Shown: in pieces, positions 16,860 through 26,500 of the stretch
How the letters are laid out: each line of letters begins with the position of its first letter
How positions within the stretch are numbered: position 1 is the first letter of the stretch
From: Parachlamydiaceae bacterium
GTDB taxonomy: Bacteria > Chlamydiota > Chlamydiia > Chlamydiales > Parachlamydiaceae
Direction: 5' to 3'
NCBI GenBank assembly: GCA_013821265.1
Contig: JACDHD010000020.1
Span: 1 to 36,500 of the forward strand
Length of the DNA: 36,500 nucleotides
Notes under the pieces: model-generated
What the model saw: only the letters and a program-made list of their open reading frames with translations
Told to the model about the DNA's origin: nothing
The model's database searches: none
Made by a program: the position numbers and the translations under genes

Positions 16860-18056
16860 ATGAGTGTTAGTAACGTTAGTAATAATATAGGTTACGAGCA
16901 GCATAATAAGCTTTTGGAAGATCACAAGCAGCATAACGAGCTCTTAAAAGATCACTTTGTTGTCCCCAATCCGCTTTTGGACCATGGCAAGTTAAGCGAG
17001 CTATATATAGAAAAATTTACTAAGGCAGCCCCTTTAGTAGTAAAAGGTGCCGCAAGTATCGCTTATTCCTACCGAGCACATGTGTTTGATGCTTTCTTAA
17101 AAATGTTACGCGTCTTGCCTAAAACAACAGGCGGAGCTGTAGAACGCTATGATTGGCTTTTTAAAGCTGTCAAGCTGCTTCAATTCGTTCCTTTAATCTC
17201 GGGAATTTGCGCATTGCGTTTAATTCGTAAAGAAACGAAGGATTTAGTATCCGGAATGCAAGGTCGAGAAGAGACAGCTCCTGACAATCGTTCAGAGGTC
17301 GGATTGCGTATAGGCGAGGGTGTTGCTGCCTTAGCAGATGCAGTCGCATCAGTGTTTAGCACTTTGAAGTTTACTGGTCTTGCAACACAAACCGCCCTAA
17401 CTATAGGCAGTTCGTTTTCTTTTGCTGGAACGTTCTTATGGCTTGCTTCAGTAGTGTTACATGTGAAGCAATTAAGAGGGGATAAACAACACTGGAAATC
17501 GATTCAAGATATCTTAGGTAAAAATCCTCAAAAGCCTAATTACGATGCAGCTTTAACAAAAATGCAGCAGTGTAAGATGTATCAACTCTCTCAACATTAC
17601 GGTGTTGATGGTGAAATATTAATGCATCAAATTGAGGGAATTCAGCGCGTCAATTTCACTAGGAGCGATGAAGAGAATGCAAGGGTCTCCAAAGCACTAT
17701 TTGGTGCCTTGGAAGAACGTATCGTTGATAAAAATGTTTCCCATAAGCTCGCAATTGTCAGTTCTGTGATTACATTCATTGGAATGCTTGTGTTTTTGTG
17801 CACTCCTTTTGCTTCATTGGCATATGCAGCGATTGCAATAGGTGTAATGTTTTCTTTTGCAAAAACGAAGTATGATAACAAGTCAATTGCACGTTTGGAG
17901 ACAAAAGTAAAACTCATTGCTCCAGCTCCAGAATTGATTCCTGCAACGATTGATGTCGATGGTTCCTCAATCCTGACTGGCATTTATCTACCAAAACCCC
18001 CTGTTCCTGAAATGCGTACAGAAATCCTAGTTGACCGCAACGCCTTTGCATATTAA
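16860..18056 (+). CDS. Unknown multi-helix membrane protein, possible host-interaction protein
   Basis: The product has 398 residues with no recognised domain. The N-terminus has a tandem nine-residue unit, QHNKLLEDH (15-23) and QHNELLKDH (25-33). Hydrophobic stretches lie at about 56-70, 106-120, 150-205 (GVAALADAVASVFSTLKFTG followed by a long hydrophobic run) and 300-345 (KLAIVSSVITFIGMLVFLCT). The C-terminal 50 residues are Pro-rich. It has no signal peptide. The gene stands alone behind a very strong promoter, flanked by repeats on its right. Multi-helix proteins without a signal peptide are common among chlamydial inclusion-membrane and lineage-specific proteins, but the hydrophobic pattern is not a clear Inc hairpin. 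Function unknown. Confidence 0.8.
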   Translation: MSVSNVSNNIGYEQHNKLLEDHKQHNELLKDHFVVPNPLLDHGKLSELYIEKFTKAAPLVVKGAASIAYSYRAHVFDAFLKMLRVLPKTTGGAVERYDWLFKAVKLLQFVPLISGICALRLIRKETKDLVSGMQGREETAPDNRSEVGLRIGEGVAALADAVASVFSTLKFTGLATQTALTIGSSFSFAGTFLWLASVVLHVKQLRGDKQHWKSIQDILGKNPQKPNYDAALTKMQQCKMYQLSQHYGVDGEILMHQIEGIQRVNFTRSDEENARVSKALFGALEERIVDKNVSHKLAIVSSVITFIGMLVFLCTPFASLAYAAIAIGVMFSFAKTKYDNKSIARLETKVKLIAPAPELIPATIDVDGSSILTGIYLPKPPVPEMRTEILVDRNAFAY

Positions 18057-18068
18057 TTGAACGAAAAA

Positions 18069-18410
18069 TAACAGGATTAGCAAGATCGCCTTCGGCGACA
18101 TGATGAGCAAGAATATAGAAGGAATATTGTACTTGTCGCAATTGTCTATAGTAACCTTTTTCTCTCAGTAGCTTGAGGTCTCTCTTCGCGCCTTTGCGTC
18201 TTTGCGTTGAAAAAAATTCAGAACAGTAAAACCGACTCAAGTCAGCATTTCAAAAAAAATATTTTCAACGCAAAGACGCAAAGGCGCAGAGGTAGAAAGA
18301 TGGTCTATTTTAATACAGTTTTCACATCTACAAGTATCTGGAAACCATATAAGTATATTTCACATCCTGTCGCTGAAGGCGATCCTAATCATCATGTTAT
18401 TCTATTCTAA
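18069..18410. repeat. Inverted-repeat element, family D, copy 1
   Basis: Outer arms: AATAACAGGATTAGCAAGAT plus CGCCTTCGGCG at the left (18067-18101) and a degenerate complement at 18364-18410. Inner arms: CGCGCCTTTGCGTCTTTGCG (18186-18205) and its complement in CAACGCAAAGACGCAAAGGC (18267-18286). It fills the gap between the convergent 398-residue gene and pknD, and its right end overlaps the last codons of pknD. The element at 34903-35130 is related. Confidence 0.8.
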
Positions 18411-21305
18411 TTGTTTTTCTTTGATACGGTAATTTTCAGCCTGTACACTATCTCCAAGGCAGTGATAGTACAATGCCAATTGACGGTACAGTTGAGTTTT
18501 TTCCCAAACAAACGCCCTCTCAAGCCACTGTTCCTGTTCCTGCACCTCCTTATTTTGGAAATGCTTGAAAAGCATCCATGAAAAGGGATAAGGCACTTCC
18601 ATATAAGAAGAAAAATGAGAATCAGCTTCTTCTTTTTTACCTGTGGCATACAGCCAACATCCATACAAGAAGTACAAAAGGGAAGATTCGCGCATTAGGA
18701 GGTCTGAAGAATAACTATTTAATCTGCGTCCTGCTCGATCCCAATCCTTCATCAAAAGGAGCGCCCAGATGTAGTAACAATCGATCTGTAACGTCTGCGG
18801 AGGAGATAATGTATGAGTTTTCAACTGTTTACATAAACTCAGAACAACTTTTGGAAGCTGCTGCTGAATTGCTTGCTCCAACAGATGTAACACAACACGT
18901 AACTCTTCTGCAGATATCTTTTTCTCTGGTAGATGTTGTAATAACGCCTTTTGAAACTCCTCTAGAGGACTTGTATGACAGTTTAAGGCTAGTTGTAATA
19001 ATTGCATGGAAGGAGTTTCAGCAAACTCTTTAAGCGATTCCAATTTTTCTTGAACGATCCCATGGTGACCTAGTACTAGTAGAGCAAAACAAGCATTGAT
19101 AATTGCTTCTAAAGGCTTTTCAGATCTTGTAATCCAGTTGTCGATCATCTCTTCTAAAATGTAGGGCTTAGCTAACCAAAATGCCAACGAAATGGCAAAA
19201 GAGGGACTTTGAATGCTGCCCGAATGTGTTTGCTCAATTAGAAAAGGCAGAGTTTCCCAGCTTTTCTTAAATCCTGCGTAAAGGCGACGGATATTGTGTT
19301 CTGAAGTGGTGGCAGGAAGATACCTAAGCGCCAACAAAATGAACTCATAAGTGATCCTGCGATGATACCGCGAACTATCATACATACGATAGATGAGCTG
19401 TTCTTGTAAGACGGGTAGAAGGGGATGATGTGGATAACGGCGATGAGCTAATTCAAAGCATTTAGCTTCCTCTTCATAGTCATCGAGTGCTTCGTAAACC
19501 AGGGCCTTTCCTAAATACTCTAGAGGTGCTCCTGGAGTCCCTCGCAATTTGTCAAATTCCTCCAACGCCTCTTCGCTTTTAATGTAACGTTGCTCAAGAT
19601 CGATGCAATCGCGCGCTTCTTCTAAGAGCGTCACACCGGCGCGAAAGAGTGCTTCGCGCGCCTCAGCTGTTCCTGGGAAGGCATAACCGATACGTCGGTA
19701 TTCGCTGAGGGCTGTTGCGTAATTTTTATGTGCTAAAAAGGCATCTGGAATGGCTAAACAGTTGACTGTGATATTCTGGCTACCAACAGACACACGGAAA
19801 TCACGCAAAGAAAAGTTGCCATCGCGCGATAGCACCCCAATATGCGTTCCGCTTAATGGTAAGTGGCTAATATAGGAAAATTGCAAGATGTCATTAAGGT
19901 AGAAGTGAATGTTATTTTCGATCTTTTCAATGCGCACCTGATACCAAATGTGGCGCAGTAAAAAAACCTCGGGGGCATTCATAACCTCTACAGTCCCACG
20001 CAACAGTTTTGTCGTTTTCTCCTGATCAGAAGCGATCCACAAGCAATATCCATTGTTGGGATGTTCGCGTTCAGCTGCTTCGGGAATGCTTAAAAGAAAG
20101 CCAATGCCGTTTCCCTCATCATCGATGCGAATGCTCGCTTCAATTTTTGTATTTCCTGAAAATGAAGCTTTAGAGACCATCATGAGCACCCAATCGGAAG
20201 CATCCACTTCTCGATTAATGATCATATGGTCGGCAAGGAGAACGTTTTCTTGAAATTCCCAATCGCTTTTGCCATTGATGTCTAATTCAGCACTCTGAAA
20301 CCACTCAGAACGTCCTTCAAGATATCCTTCAATGTCGCGTACAAGATCGTCTACAGCTAAGTAGCGCCCTTCGACGGAAAAAGCAAGGCATTTTAACGCG
20401 ATTCGCGATAACTCAGGAGGCACATCCCGGTAGGGGGCTACCTCAGCAGGATCAAACAGCACTTCCTTCGCGACATTTTTGCGAAATTCGCGCAAACTTT
20501 TGCGATGAAAGGGATGGTGTAGGGTCAGAATTTGATAGAGGATCACTCCCAACGAATAGATATCAGACTGAAATGTTGCAGGGTGCCCTAAAGCACGTTC
20601 TGGTGATAGGTAAGCGACAGTTCCCACAACTTTTCCAGTACGGGTTTCTTCGTAAGATTGTGAAATTTGTGAGGGGTCTGGTTCTTCCAAAAGGTCTAAA
20701 AGAGGATCGTCTGCTGGATCATCAACTGTTTGCGTGATCATTTTTGCTAAACCCCAATCCAAGATCAACACCTCTCCATAGCGTCCAATGATGATATTGT
20801 TGGGTTTAATATCGCGATGAATTACTTGCTTGGAATGCGCATACGCAATGGCTTGGCAGATGCTTAAGTAGATGCGAGTCAACGCAGGGATCGTGGACAT
20901 ATGGTCCTGTTTTAATCCCTGTTTTTCCTGCTGTCGTGCCGTCACTAAAAGTTCTCGAAGAGTTTTTCCTTCGACGAAAGGCATGGTGTAATATGCGATA
21001 TCTTCTTCTTTTTCAATCGCGAAGATAGGGATAATCGCTGGGTGGGTCAATTGACTCGTGATTCGCGCTTCTTTTAAAAATCTCACCTGGAGCTTTTTGC
21101 GATCAACAAGATCGGAGCGAATAGATTTTAACGCAATGCGGCGTCCACACGTCGTATCATACGCAAGGAACACCTCGCCCATTCCCCCTTTTCCAATGCT
21201 ATCTAAAACCTGATAAGGCCCAATAGAAAAGCGAATCTGCTCTGGGGTAGGCTTGTGTTCTTGAATATAGGCGATCACATCGTCGGTCGGTTCTTCATTG
21301 GACAT
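18402..21305 (-). CDS. pknD: PknD-type serine/threonine protein kinase with large C-terminal region
   Basis: The product has 967 residues. The N-terminal kinase has the P-loop GKGGMGEV at 38-45, Lys60, the catalytic HRDIKPNN with Asp165, DWG at 183-185 (DWG for DFG as in chlamydial PknD), and an activation-segment end YLSPERALG. From about 340 to 530 comes a beta-rich lectin/LamG-like domain (WYQVRIEK, IHFYLNDILQF, IGVLSRDGNFSLRDF). From about 530 to the end are helical TPR-like repeats. No transmembrane helix is evident. Length and layout match chlamydial PknD, which phosphorylates Ser/Thr and sometimes Tyr. The start codon overlaps the stop of the upstream gene (TAATG), so expression is coupled to the two small genes before it. 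Substrates unknown. Confidence 0.92.
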   Translation of the reverse strand: MSNEEPTDDVIAYIQEHKPTPEQIRFSIGPYQVLDSIGKGGMGEVFLAYDTTCGRRIALKSIRSDLVDRKKLQVRFLKEARITSQLTHPAIIPIFAIEKEEDIAYYTMPFVEGKTLRELLVTARQQEKQGLKQDHMSTIPALTRIYLSICQAIAYAHSKQVIHRDIKPNNIIIGRYGEVLILDWGLAKMITQTVDDPADDPLLDLLEEPDPSQISQSYEETRTGKVVGTVAYLSPERALGHPATFQSDIYSLGVILYQILTLHHPFHRKSLREFRKNVAKEVLFDPAEVAPYRDVPPELSRIALKCLAFSVEGRYLAVDDLVRDIEGYLEGRSEWFQSAELDINGKSDWEFQENVLLADHMIINREVDASDWVLMMVSKASFSGNTKIEASIRIDDEGNGIGFLLSIPEAAEREHPNNGYCLWIASDQEKTTKLLRGTVEVMNAPEVFLLRHIWYQVRIEKIENNIHFYLNDILQFSYISHLPLSGTHIGVLSRDGNFSLRDFRVSVGSQNITVNCLAIPDAFLAHKNYATALSEYRRIGYAFPGTAEAREALFRAGVTLLEEARDCIDLEQRYIKSEEALEEFDKLRGTPGAPLEYLGKALVYEALDDYEEEAKCFELAHRRYPHHPLLPVLQEQLIYRMYDSSRYHRRITYEFILLALRYLPATTSEHNIRRLYAGFKKSWETLPFLIEQTHSGSIQSPSFAISLAFWLAKPYILEEMIDNWITRSEKPLEAIINACFALLVLGHHGIVQEKLESLKEFAETPSMQLLQLALNCHTSPLEEFQKALLQHLPEKKISAEELRVVLHLLEQAIQQQLPKVVLSLCKQLKTHTLSPPQTLQIDCYYIWALLLMKDWDRAGRRLNSYSSDLLMRESSLLYFLYGCWLYATGKKEEADSHFSSYMEVPYPFSWMLFKHFQNKEVQEQEQWLERAFVWEKTQLYRQLALYYHCLGDSVQAENYRIKEKQLE

Positions 21306-21715
21306 TAGTTATAGCCATCTCGCTTAAGCTGTTCCCACAGATTCCTTGCTTCTAAGGAAGCGTAGTTCACGAAGCAGTTATGACCCAATTCCTCATCGAA
21401 ATAGACACCATTAGATGAGCTGTAGGAGGCGATCATTTGGTGGAAAAGGGCGTTGCAACCGTGTTCATCGCGTTCTGGTAGCGTGTAGCGAAATCCACAA
21501 CCCAACGTAGAAAATCCTTGCGCCTGCCAATGTTTGCGTCCCTTAGCAATTGCTTCAGCGAGAGTAATGCCTGAAATTGGAGAGGCCACATGATTTTCAA
21601 ACCATGCTAGATGGTTTGAGGCTTCCTGACGCAGTAGCAGGTAGATGCATTTGCCGTGAGCATCGCGAATGGTTGCAGCATGAATGAGTTTAGGAAGACT
21701 TGGGCGTTTCTCCAT
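21305..21715 (-). CDS. Conserved-looking hypothetical protein upstream of pknD
   Basis: The product has 136 residues with no recognised domain. It is a soluble, mixed alpha/beta protein rich in His and aromatic residues (LLLRQEASNHLAWFENH, GCGFRYTLPERDEHGCNALF), with no signal peptide or membrane helix. It sits between the four-helix membrane protein and pknD with overlaps on both sides: 26 bp with the upstream gene and TAATG with pknD. Three tightly overlapping genes suggest one operon. Chlamydia also has two small genes before pknD, which I recall from gene order and did not check by alignment. Confidence 0.75.
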   Translation of the reverse strand: MEKRPSLPKLIHAATIRDAHGKCIYLLLRQEASNHLAWFENHVASPISGITLAEAIAKGRKHWQAQGFSTLGCGFRYTLPERDEHGCNALFHQMIASYSSSNGVYFDEELGHNCFVNYASLEARNLWEQLKRDGYN

Positions 21716-22070
21716 CTTCCTCTATCTCTTTTTCAGCTTCTTCGATGGGGTTTTCCTCTTCAATGCCTTCGGCAACACAGTATTCTCTAAAGATAATGTG
21801 GATACCACCCAACACAAAAAGAACAGGCAATACGACAGTCCAGTTGAGATTTAGGAGTGCGATGGCGAATAAACCTAAAAGGATCACGCTTGAAATGAAG
21901 AAATCGTAGTAACGACCTGAAAGGAATTGGCGCGCCCCAAGACTAACCCATAAAGCGAGTAAAATGCCTGGCCACCACGCGTTGGTGTAGATCAAAATGC
22001 CAAGTGCGATCAGAAAAAGTCCGTTGCCAATGGCATCTGCTTTGCGCTTGGAAAAAATCAGTTGTGTCAT
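21690..22070 (-). CDS. Small four-helix membrane protein, first gene of the pknD operon
   Basis: The product has 126 residues. Hydrophobic segments lie at about 14-33, 34-48, 58-76 and 78-93 (GLFLIALGILIYTNAWWPGI, YYDFFISSVILLGLFAIALL, WTVVLPVLFVLGGIHIIF). The last 25 residues are strongly acidic (EEENPIEEAEKEIEEDGE). It has no recognised domain and no signal peptide. It overlaps the next gene by 26 bp. Cytoplasmic acidic tails on small helical-bundle proteins may act as docking sites; a role beside PknD is inference from operon order. Confidence 0.78.
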   Translation of the reverse strand: MTQLIFSKRKADAIGNGLFLIALGILIYTNAWWPGILLALWVSLGARQFLSGRYYDFFISSVILLGLFAIALLNLNWTVVLPVLFVLGGIHIIFREYCVAEGIEEENPIEEAEKEIEEDGETPKSS

Positions 22071-22144
22071 GGATTTCCCTTTGATTAGACTTTGACCTAA
22101 ATTTTGGATTTAAATAGCTCAATCTAAGGGATCTTCTGGCGATT

Positions 22145-22204
22145 CTTTGATTTTTTTGGCTCGTCAATAGGCTTGGGACTATTAACTCGCTAAAAAAATC
22201 AAAG
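22145..22204. repeat. Stem-loop with long A/T arms
   Basis: Left arm CTTTGATTTTTTTGGC (22145-22160) pairs with GCTAAAAAAATCAAAG (22189-22204), with a 28-nt loop. It lies upstream of the pknD operon. The A/T-rich stem is weak but the arms are nearly perfectly complementary. Confidence 0.6.
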
Positions 22205-22320
22205 CCTCATCTAGAATATCCTCTTATCTTGAGCCTTTGAAACCCAAAATTCAGGTCTCTGAGATTTTACTTTTACTAGTTCTCAAAGAAAACCGCAATC
22301 AAAGTTTTGCCGACGGTTGA

Positions 22321-22788
22321 ATTGAGATTGCAAACGTATTCGTTTTATTTTTACCACAGAGACACAGAGAAGCACAGAGAGCGAGAAGGGATTTGCTCAG
22401 TTTTGATGTGCTCTATGAAAAACTTTTCTAACTTTTTTAAAAAGCTGAGGCTTTTTAAAACCAGCATTCGCATGGGCTTGCGCCCACGCGAAGTATTTTT
22501 TTCATCTTACTCGTTACGTCGTGTTTTTTTTCGAATATAATCTGTAAAATAACCCTGTCACATGTTTAGAGGTGAACTTTTTTGCGAAGCAAAGTAAGTG
22601 CGAAATTGTCGCTAGACAATTTTGCCTTGGCCGGTTTTTAAAAAGCCTCAGCTTTTTAAAAAGGGATCGAAAAGCCGATCACCATTTACCTGAGAGCTGA
22701 AAAGCCCCCTCTCGCTCTCTGTGCTTCTCTGTGCCTCTGTGTCTCTGTGGTAAAAAACAAAACGAACACGGTTGCAATCGTATCAATC
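22321..22788. mobile_element. MITE-like element, family C, copy 2 (inverted relative to copy 1)
   Basis: Terminal inverted repeats of about 65-70 bp run inward from 22321 and from 22788. The core is TTTACCACAGAGACACAGAG at the left and its complement, with one extra unit, at 22712-22756. The interior 22576-22645 matches copy 1 in reverse complement. The right end stops 7 bp before the stop codon of the 249-residue gene, so insertion may have set the end of that gene (inference). No transposase gene is inside. Confidence 0.8.
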
Positions 22789-22795
22789 CCACTTG

Positions 22796-23545
22796 TTAGC
22801 GGCGGGCAAGCATCGTGAAAAGACGATTCGCCCAATGCTGCACAACACGACTTGTGACCGTGTTGTAAGTCGCCATCCCTTGAATATAACTTGGCTGTAA
22901 CCATCTGTTTGTTCGGGCTTCTTCTGCAAGTCTGCTTGGTCGTAGTCGCTCTTCTTCTTGTTGTTTTTTCCATTCCTCGTACTGGTTAACTTGTGGAGTC
23001 TTTAATCCCGCCTCTCTCGGATTCAGGTCAACAAATCTTCGTTTTCTTGGTGGTGGGGTAACGTTTGCCAGTGTAGACGAACAGATACAACACTTAGATC
23101 TCAACCACTGCAACCCATCGTAAATGGTTTTTAACGTTGCTGGGACGCCCAATAAAAACGCCGCGACGCTTGTCACATGGCGTGGATGCCACGGAGTTTT
23201 CGCAAACGTTAAATTCTTTCCAAATGTCACTTCCAATTGCTCTTTTGTGAAAATGCGTGAAAAGGCCCAGGAAGCTAATTGCACTCCAGGACGCGTCGTG
23301 ATCGCGCTGCAGATAAGAGAAACTTTTGAAACAAATAACACTGCTTTCAGTGCAGTGTGATGCCATGGTGCTTTTTCTTGAAAGGTGACACGGCCACGGA
23401 GATCCAGTACAAATTCACGCGTTTCATGTAGAATTTCAAATACTCCAAAGGCAAACGAAATGCCTCCAACGGCGGTTTTGACTGATTCTTTGACAACGGG
23501 TTGATTGCAAAATTTCACAAATTGCGAAAGGTATGTTGAGGCCAT
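22796..23545 (-). CDS. Unknown membrane protein downstream of uvrA
   Basis: The product has 249 residues with no recognised domain. Hydrophobic stretches lie at about 20-40 (VKTAVGGISFAFGVFEIL), 63-85 (TALKAVLFVSKVSLICSAIT) and 123-143 (VTSVAAFLLGVPATLKTIY). The C-terminal 100 residues are Arg/Glu/Gln-rich (EEWKKQQEEERLRPSRLAEE). It starts 13 nt after the stop of uvrA, preceded by GGAG, and so is probably cotranscribed. Spaced hydrophobic segments resemble the 398-residue protein at 16860, but similarity is not clear by eye. Its C-terminus abuts a repeat element and might be altered by it. Function unknown. Confidence 0.72.
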   Translation of the reverse strand: MASTYLSQFVKFCNQPVVKESVKTAVGGISFAFGVFEILHETREFVLDLRGRVTFQEKAPWHHTALKAVLFVSKVSLICSAITTRPGVQLASWAFSRIFTKEQLEVTFGKNLTFAKTPWHPRHVTSVAAFLLGVPATLKTIYDGLQWLRSKCCICSSTLANVTPPPRKRRFVDLNPREAGLKTPQVNQYEEWKKQQEEERLRPSRLAEEARTNRWLQPSYIQGMATYNTVTSRVVQHWANRLFTMLARR

Positions 23546-23558
23546 TTTTTTTTAACTC

Positions 23559-26500
23559 CTATTTAATTTTACTTTTTTTACTTTTTACTTTTTTAATCGG
23601 TTTGAGTGCTGCAAACTTCTGTTCGCGTAAATATTTTGCAGTCCAAGAAGCTTGATCGTCTAAAATCTCTTCGGGAATCCCCGCACACACGAGGTTTCCG
23701 CCCTTTTCTCCCGCTTCGGGTCCTAAGTCTACAATGTAGTCGGCGTTGGCAATCACATCCATGTTGTGTTCAATAATGATCATGGTATTGCCTTTATCGA
23801 CCAGACGATGTAAGACACCCAGCAGCTTTTTAATATCGTCGCTATGTAGCCCTGTAGTCGGTTCGTCTAATAAATAGAGAGTTTTCCCTGAAGAGCGTTT
23901 TGCAAGCTCGCGGCTCAACTTGATGCGCTGCGCCTCTCCACCTGAAAGAGAAGCCATTTCCTGTCCCAATTTTAAATAACCAAGGCCTACAGAAATCAAC
24001 GTATCTAAAATGCGCACAATGCGTGGATGATTTTCAAATACGCGACGCACTTCGTCTACTGTAGAATCCAAGTATTGTCCCAGGTTTTTTCCTGCATAGG
24101 TGACTTCTAAGCTGACAGGGTTCAATCGTAACCCTTTGCATTCTTCACACACAATCTTGACCGGTGGTAAAAAGTGCATGTAGATGCGGCGATAACCCAA
24201 TCCCCAACAGGTTGTACACATTCCTTTGCGATGGTTGTAGCTAAAATGCTTGGGCTGAAGTCCACGCATGCGGGCAACTGGAAGGCTTGAAAACAGTTCA
24301 CGCAGGCGTGTTAACACATCAACATAGGTGCACACGTCAGAACGCACGGTATGGCCAATCGGATTCTGATCGATGGAAATGATGCGGTCAAAGTGATCAA
24401 TACCACTCACTACAGTGTCGTCGATTTCTACTTCATCTAGTCTCAAAAGTCCTTGTGCCGCCGCTGGAGCTAACACCTGATTCATTAAGGTCGATTTCCC
24501 AGATCCAGAAACCCCAGTTAAACAGGTGATCGCACTGACCGGAATCGAAACGTCAATGTTCTTTAAATTGTGTAAATGCGCATTTTTAATCTCAATCATC
24601 CCTTTATCCAAAGGGCGACGCTTTTCTGGTAAGGGGATTGTCTGCCTTCCGGAAAGATAGGCTCCTGTGAGGGAATTGGGATCGCGTTTAATCTGTGTCA
24701 ACGTTCCCTGAGCAGTGATATGACCCCCATGCGTCCCAGCTTGAGGTCCAAAATCCAGTATATAGTCAGCGGTTTCGATTGTTAGCGGATCATGCTCGAC
24801 CAGCAACAAAGTATTGCCTAGATCTTTTAATTGCTTCAACGCCTGGTTCAGGCGGTCATTATCGCGTGGATGTAATCCGATGGTTGGTTCATCGAGCACA
24901 TAGAGGACTCCAGTTAATCCATTGCCAAGTTGGCGCGCTAGGCGAATGCGTTGCGACTCTCCTCCGCTCAGTGTCGGAGCCCTTCGATCCAACGCCAAGT
25001 ACTGCAAGCCGACATTGCAAAGGAAGCGCAAGCGATTTAAAAGCTGCGTACGCACTTCCTCAAGCAGTTTTTTATCTTGCGTCGTCAATGGAATGCTTTC
25101 TAGAAAAGCAAGTCCCTGATCGATCGGCATGCGGCAGACGTCGTGAATTCCCAATCCCGAAATGGTCACATTGCGCGCCAAAGGATTAACGCGTGCTCCG
25201 TTACAGGAGGGACATTCTAGTTCGTTTAATAGAGGAATAATGAGCTCTTTGATGTGTCCTTGAGCACTTTTTCCCGCCTTAGCTAAGACATGATTGATCC
25301 CAACCCAGCGGAAATTAAAGCCGTGGAGTGAGCGGTACCACTGATCGGGCCCAGAACCATTCATCAAGAGATTTAATTGCTTTTGAGGCAGCATAGACAT
25401 CGGAACAAAGAGGTCGATGTTTTCAGCACGCAAAAACTCTTCCATCACAGAAAGAGCCCCATGCGTTGTCTTATCCTGCCACAGCAAGCGCATAAGACCT
25501 ATAATGGAAAGCTCCATGATCTCAGTATTTTGCACCAAATTGGCTCCATACTGATACCCCAGCCCTTGACATTCAGGACACATTCCCTCAGCGGTATTAA
25601 AAGCAAACGTATGCGGGGTAATCTCAGGATACGACTTACCGGTACTCTCTACAGCAAAAGCGAGGTTAAAGAAAACATCCTCTTTGTCAAACGCAACGAC
25701 GAGCTTGTTGCCTCCAATTTCTGCGGCAGTCTCCACAGCTTCAAATACGCGGTGGCGAGCAGATGGGGTCATTTTGAGGCGGTCAATAACCAGAAAAAGT
25801 TCGTTCTTGCGCTTGCGATCAAACTCAATTGCCGCTTCTTGATCAAGATCAAAGTAGGTGCCATTCAGGCGAATGCGCAAGAAGCCTTGACGTCGCAGAC
25901 GTGCTACAATCTCTTCAAATTTATCGTTTTTGCGCATTTCGATCGGAGCCAATATCTGCATGCGTTCGCCTTCAGGATAAGCCAGTAAGCGATCAACGAC
26001 GTGGTCTTTACTGATGGCCTTGATCTCTTCTCCAGTCTCAGGACTATGAGGGATACCCACTCGAGCATATAATACGCGCAAGTAGTCGTAGGTCTCAGTC
26101 ATTGTTCCCACAGTACTGCGTGGATTCCCCGCATGCGCTTTCTGTTCGATGGCAATTGCAGGAGAGAGCCCGCCTACGTAGCCTACGCGTGGCTTTGGCA
26201 TCTGTTTGACAAACTGTCGAGCGTAAGGTGATAACGATTCAATGTAGCGACGCTGACCCTCTGCATAGATGGTGTCAAAAGCCAATGAGGTTTTTCCTGA
26301 TCCAGAAGGTCCTGTGAAGACGATTAATTTTTCACGCGGAATGGTGACGTCGAGATTTTTTAAGTTATTCTGTTCGGCATTGACAACGGTGATGTCGTGG
26401 ATGGCATTGGCGTCGCGTTCTTTACGCAGTAGGCGGTTGGTCTCACAGATCGCCAATGCTTGCTTGACGCGCGCTTTGTGATCGTGAAACAGAGCCCCAC

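Larger units (their letters stand above)
22071..22795. other. 725-bp intergenic region with stem-loop and long MITE-like element
   Basis: It separates the pknD operon from the 249-residue membrane gene, which ends here. It holds a stem-loop at 22145-22204 and a family C element from about 22321 to 22788. The promoter of the pknD operon must lie near 22080-22140 but no convincing -35/-10 is seen. Short ORFs here are repeat translations. Confidence 0.65.

Noticed and set aside
18207-18410. ORFs within the 18057-18401 gap (NAKTQRR peptide and its antisense)
   Set aside because: They follow the inverted repeat of family D and show no codon bias or ribosome site.
22307-22540. ORFs inside the MITE-like element at 22321-22788
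   Set aside because: They are repeat-arm translations (HRDTEKHRE) without ribosome sites; the element appears non-coding.
24779-25189. 136-codon plus-strand ORF inside uvrA
   Set aside because: Antisense to conserved uvrA sequence; no ribosome site and Cys/Arg-rich composition typical of shadow frames.
25377-25988. 203-codon plus-strand ORF inside uvrA
   Set aside because: It is entirely antisense to an intact, well-conserved region of uvrA. Its length comes from the low stop frequency of the opposite frame.
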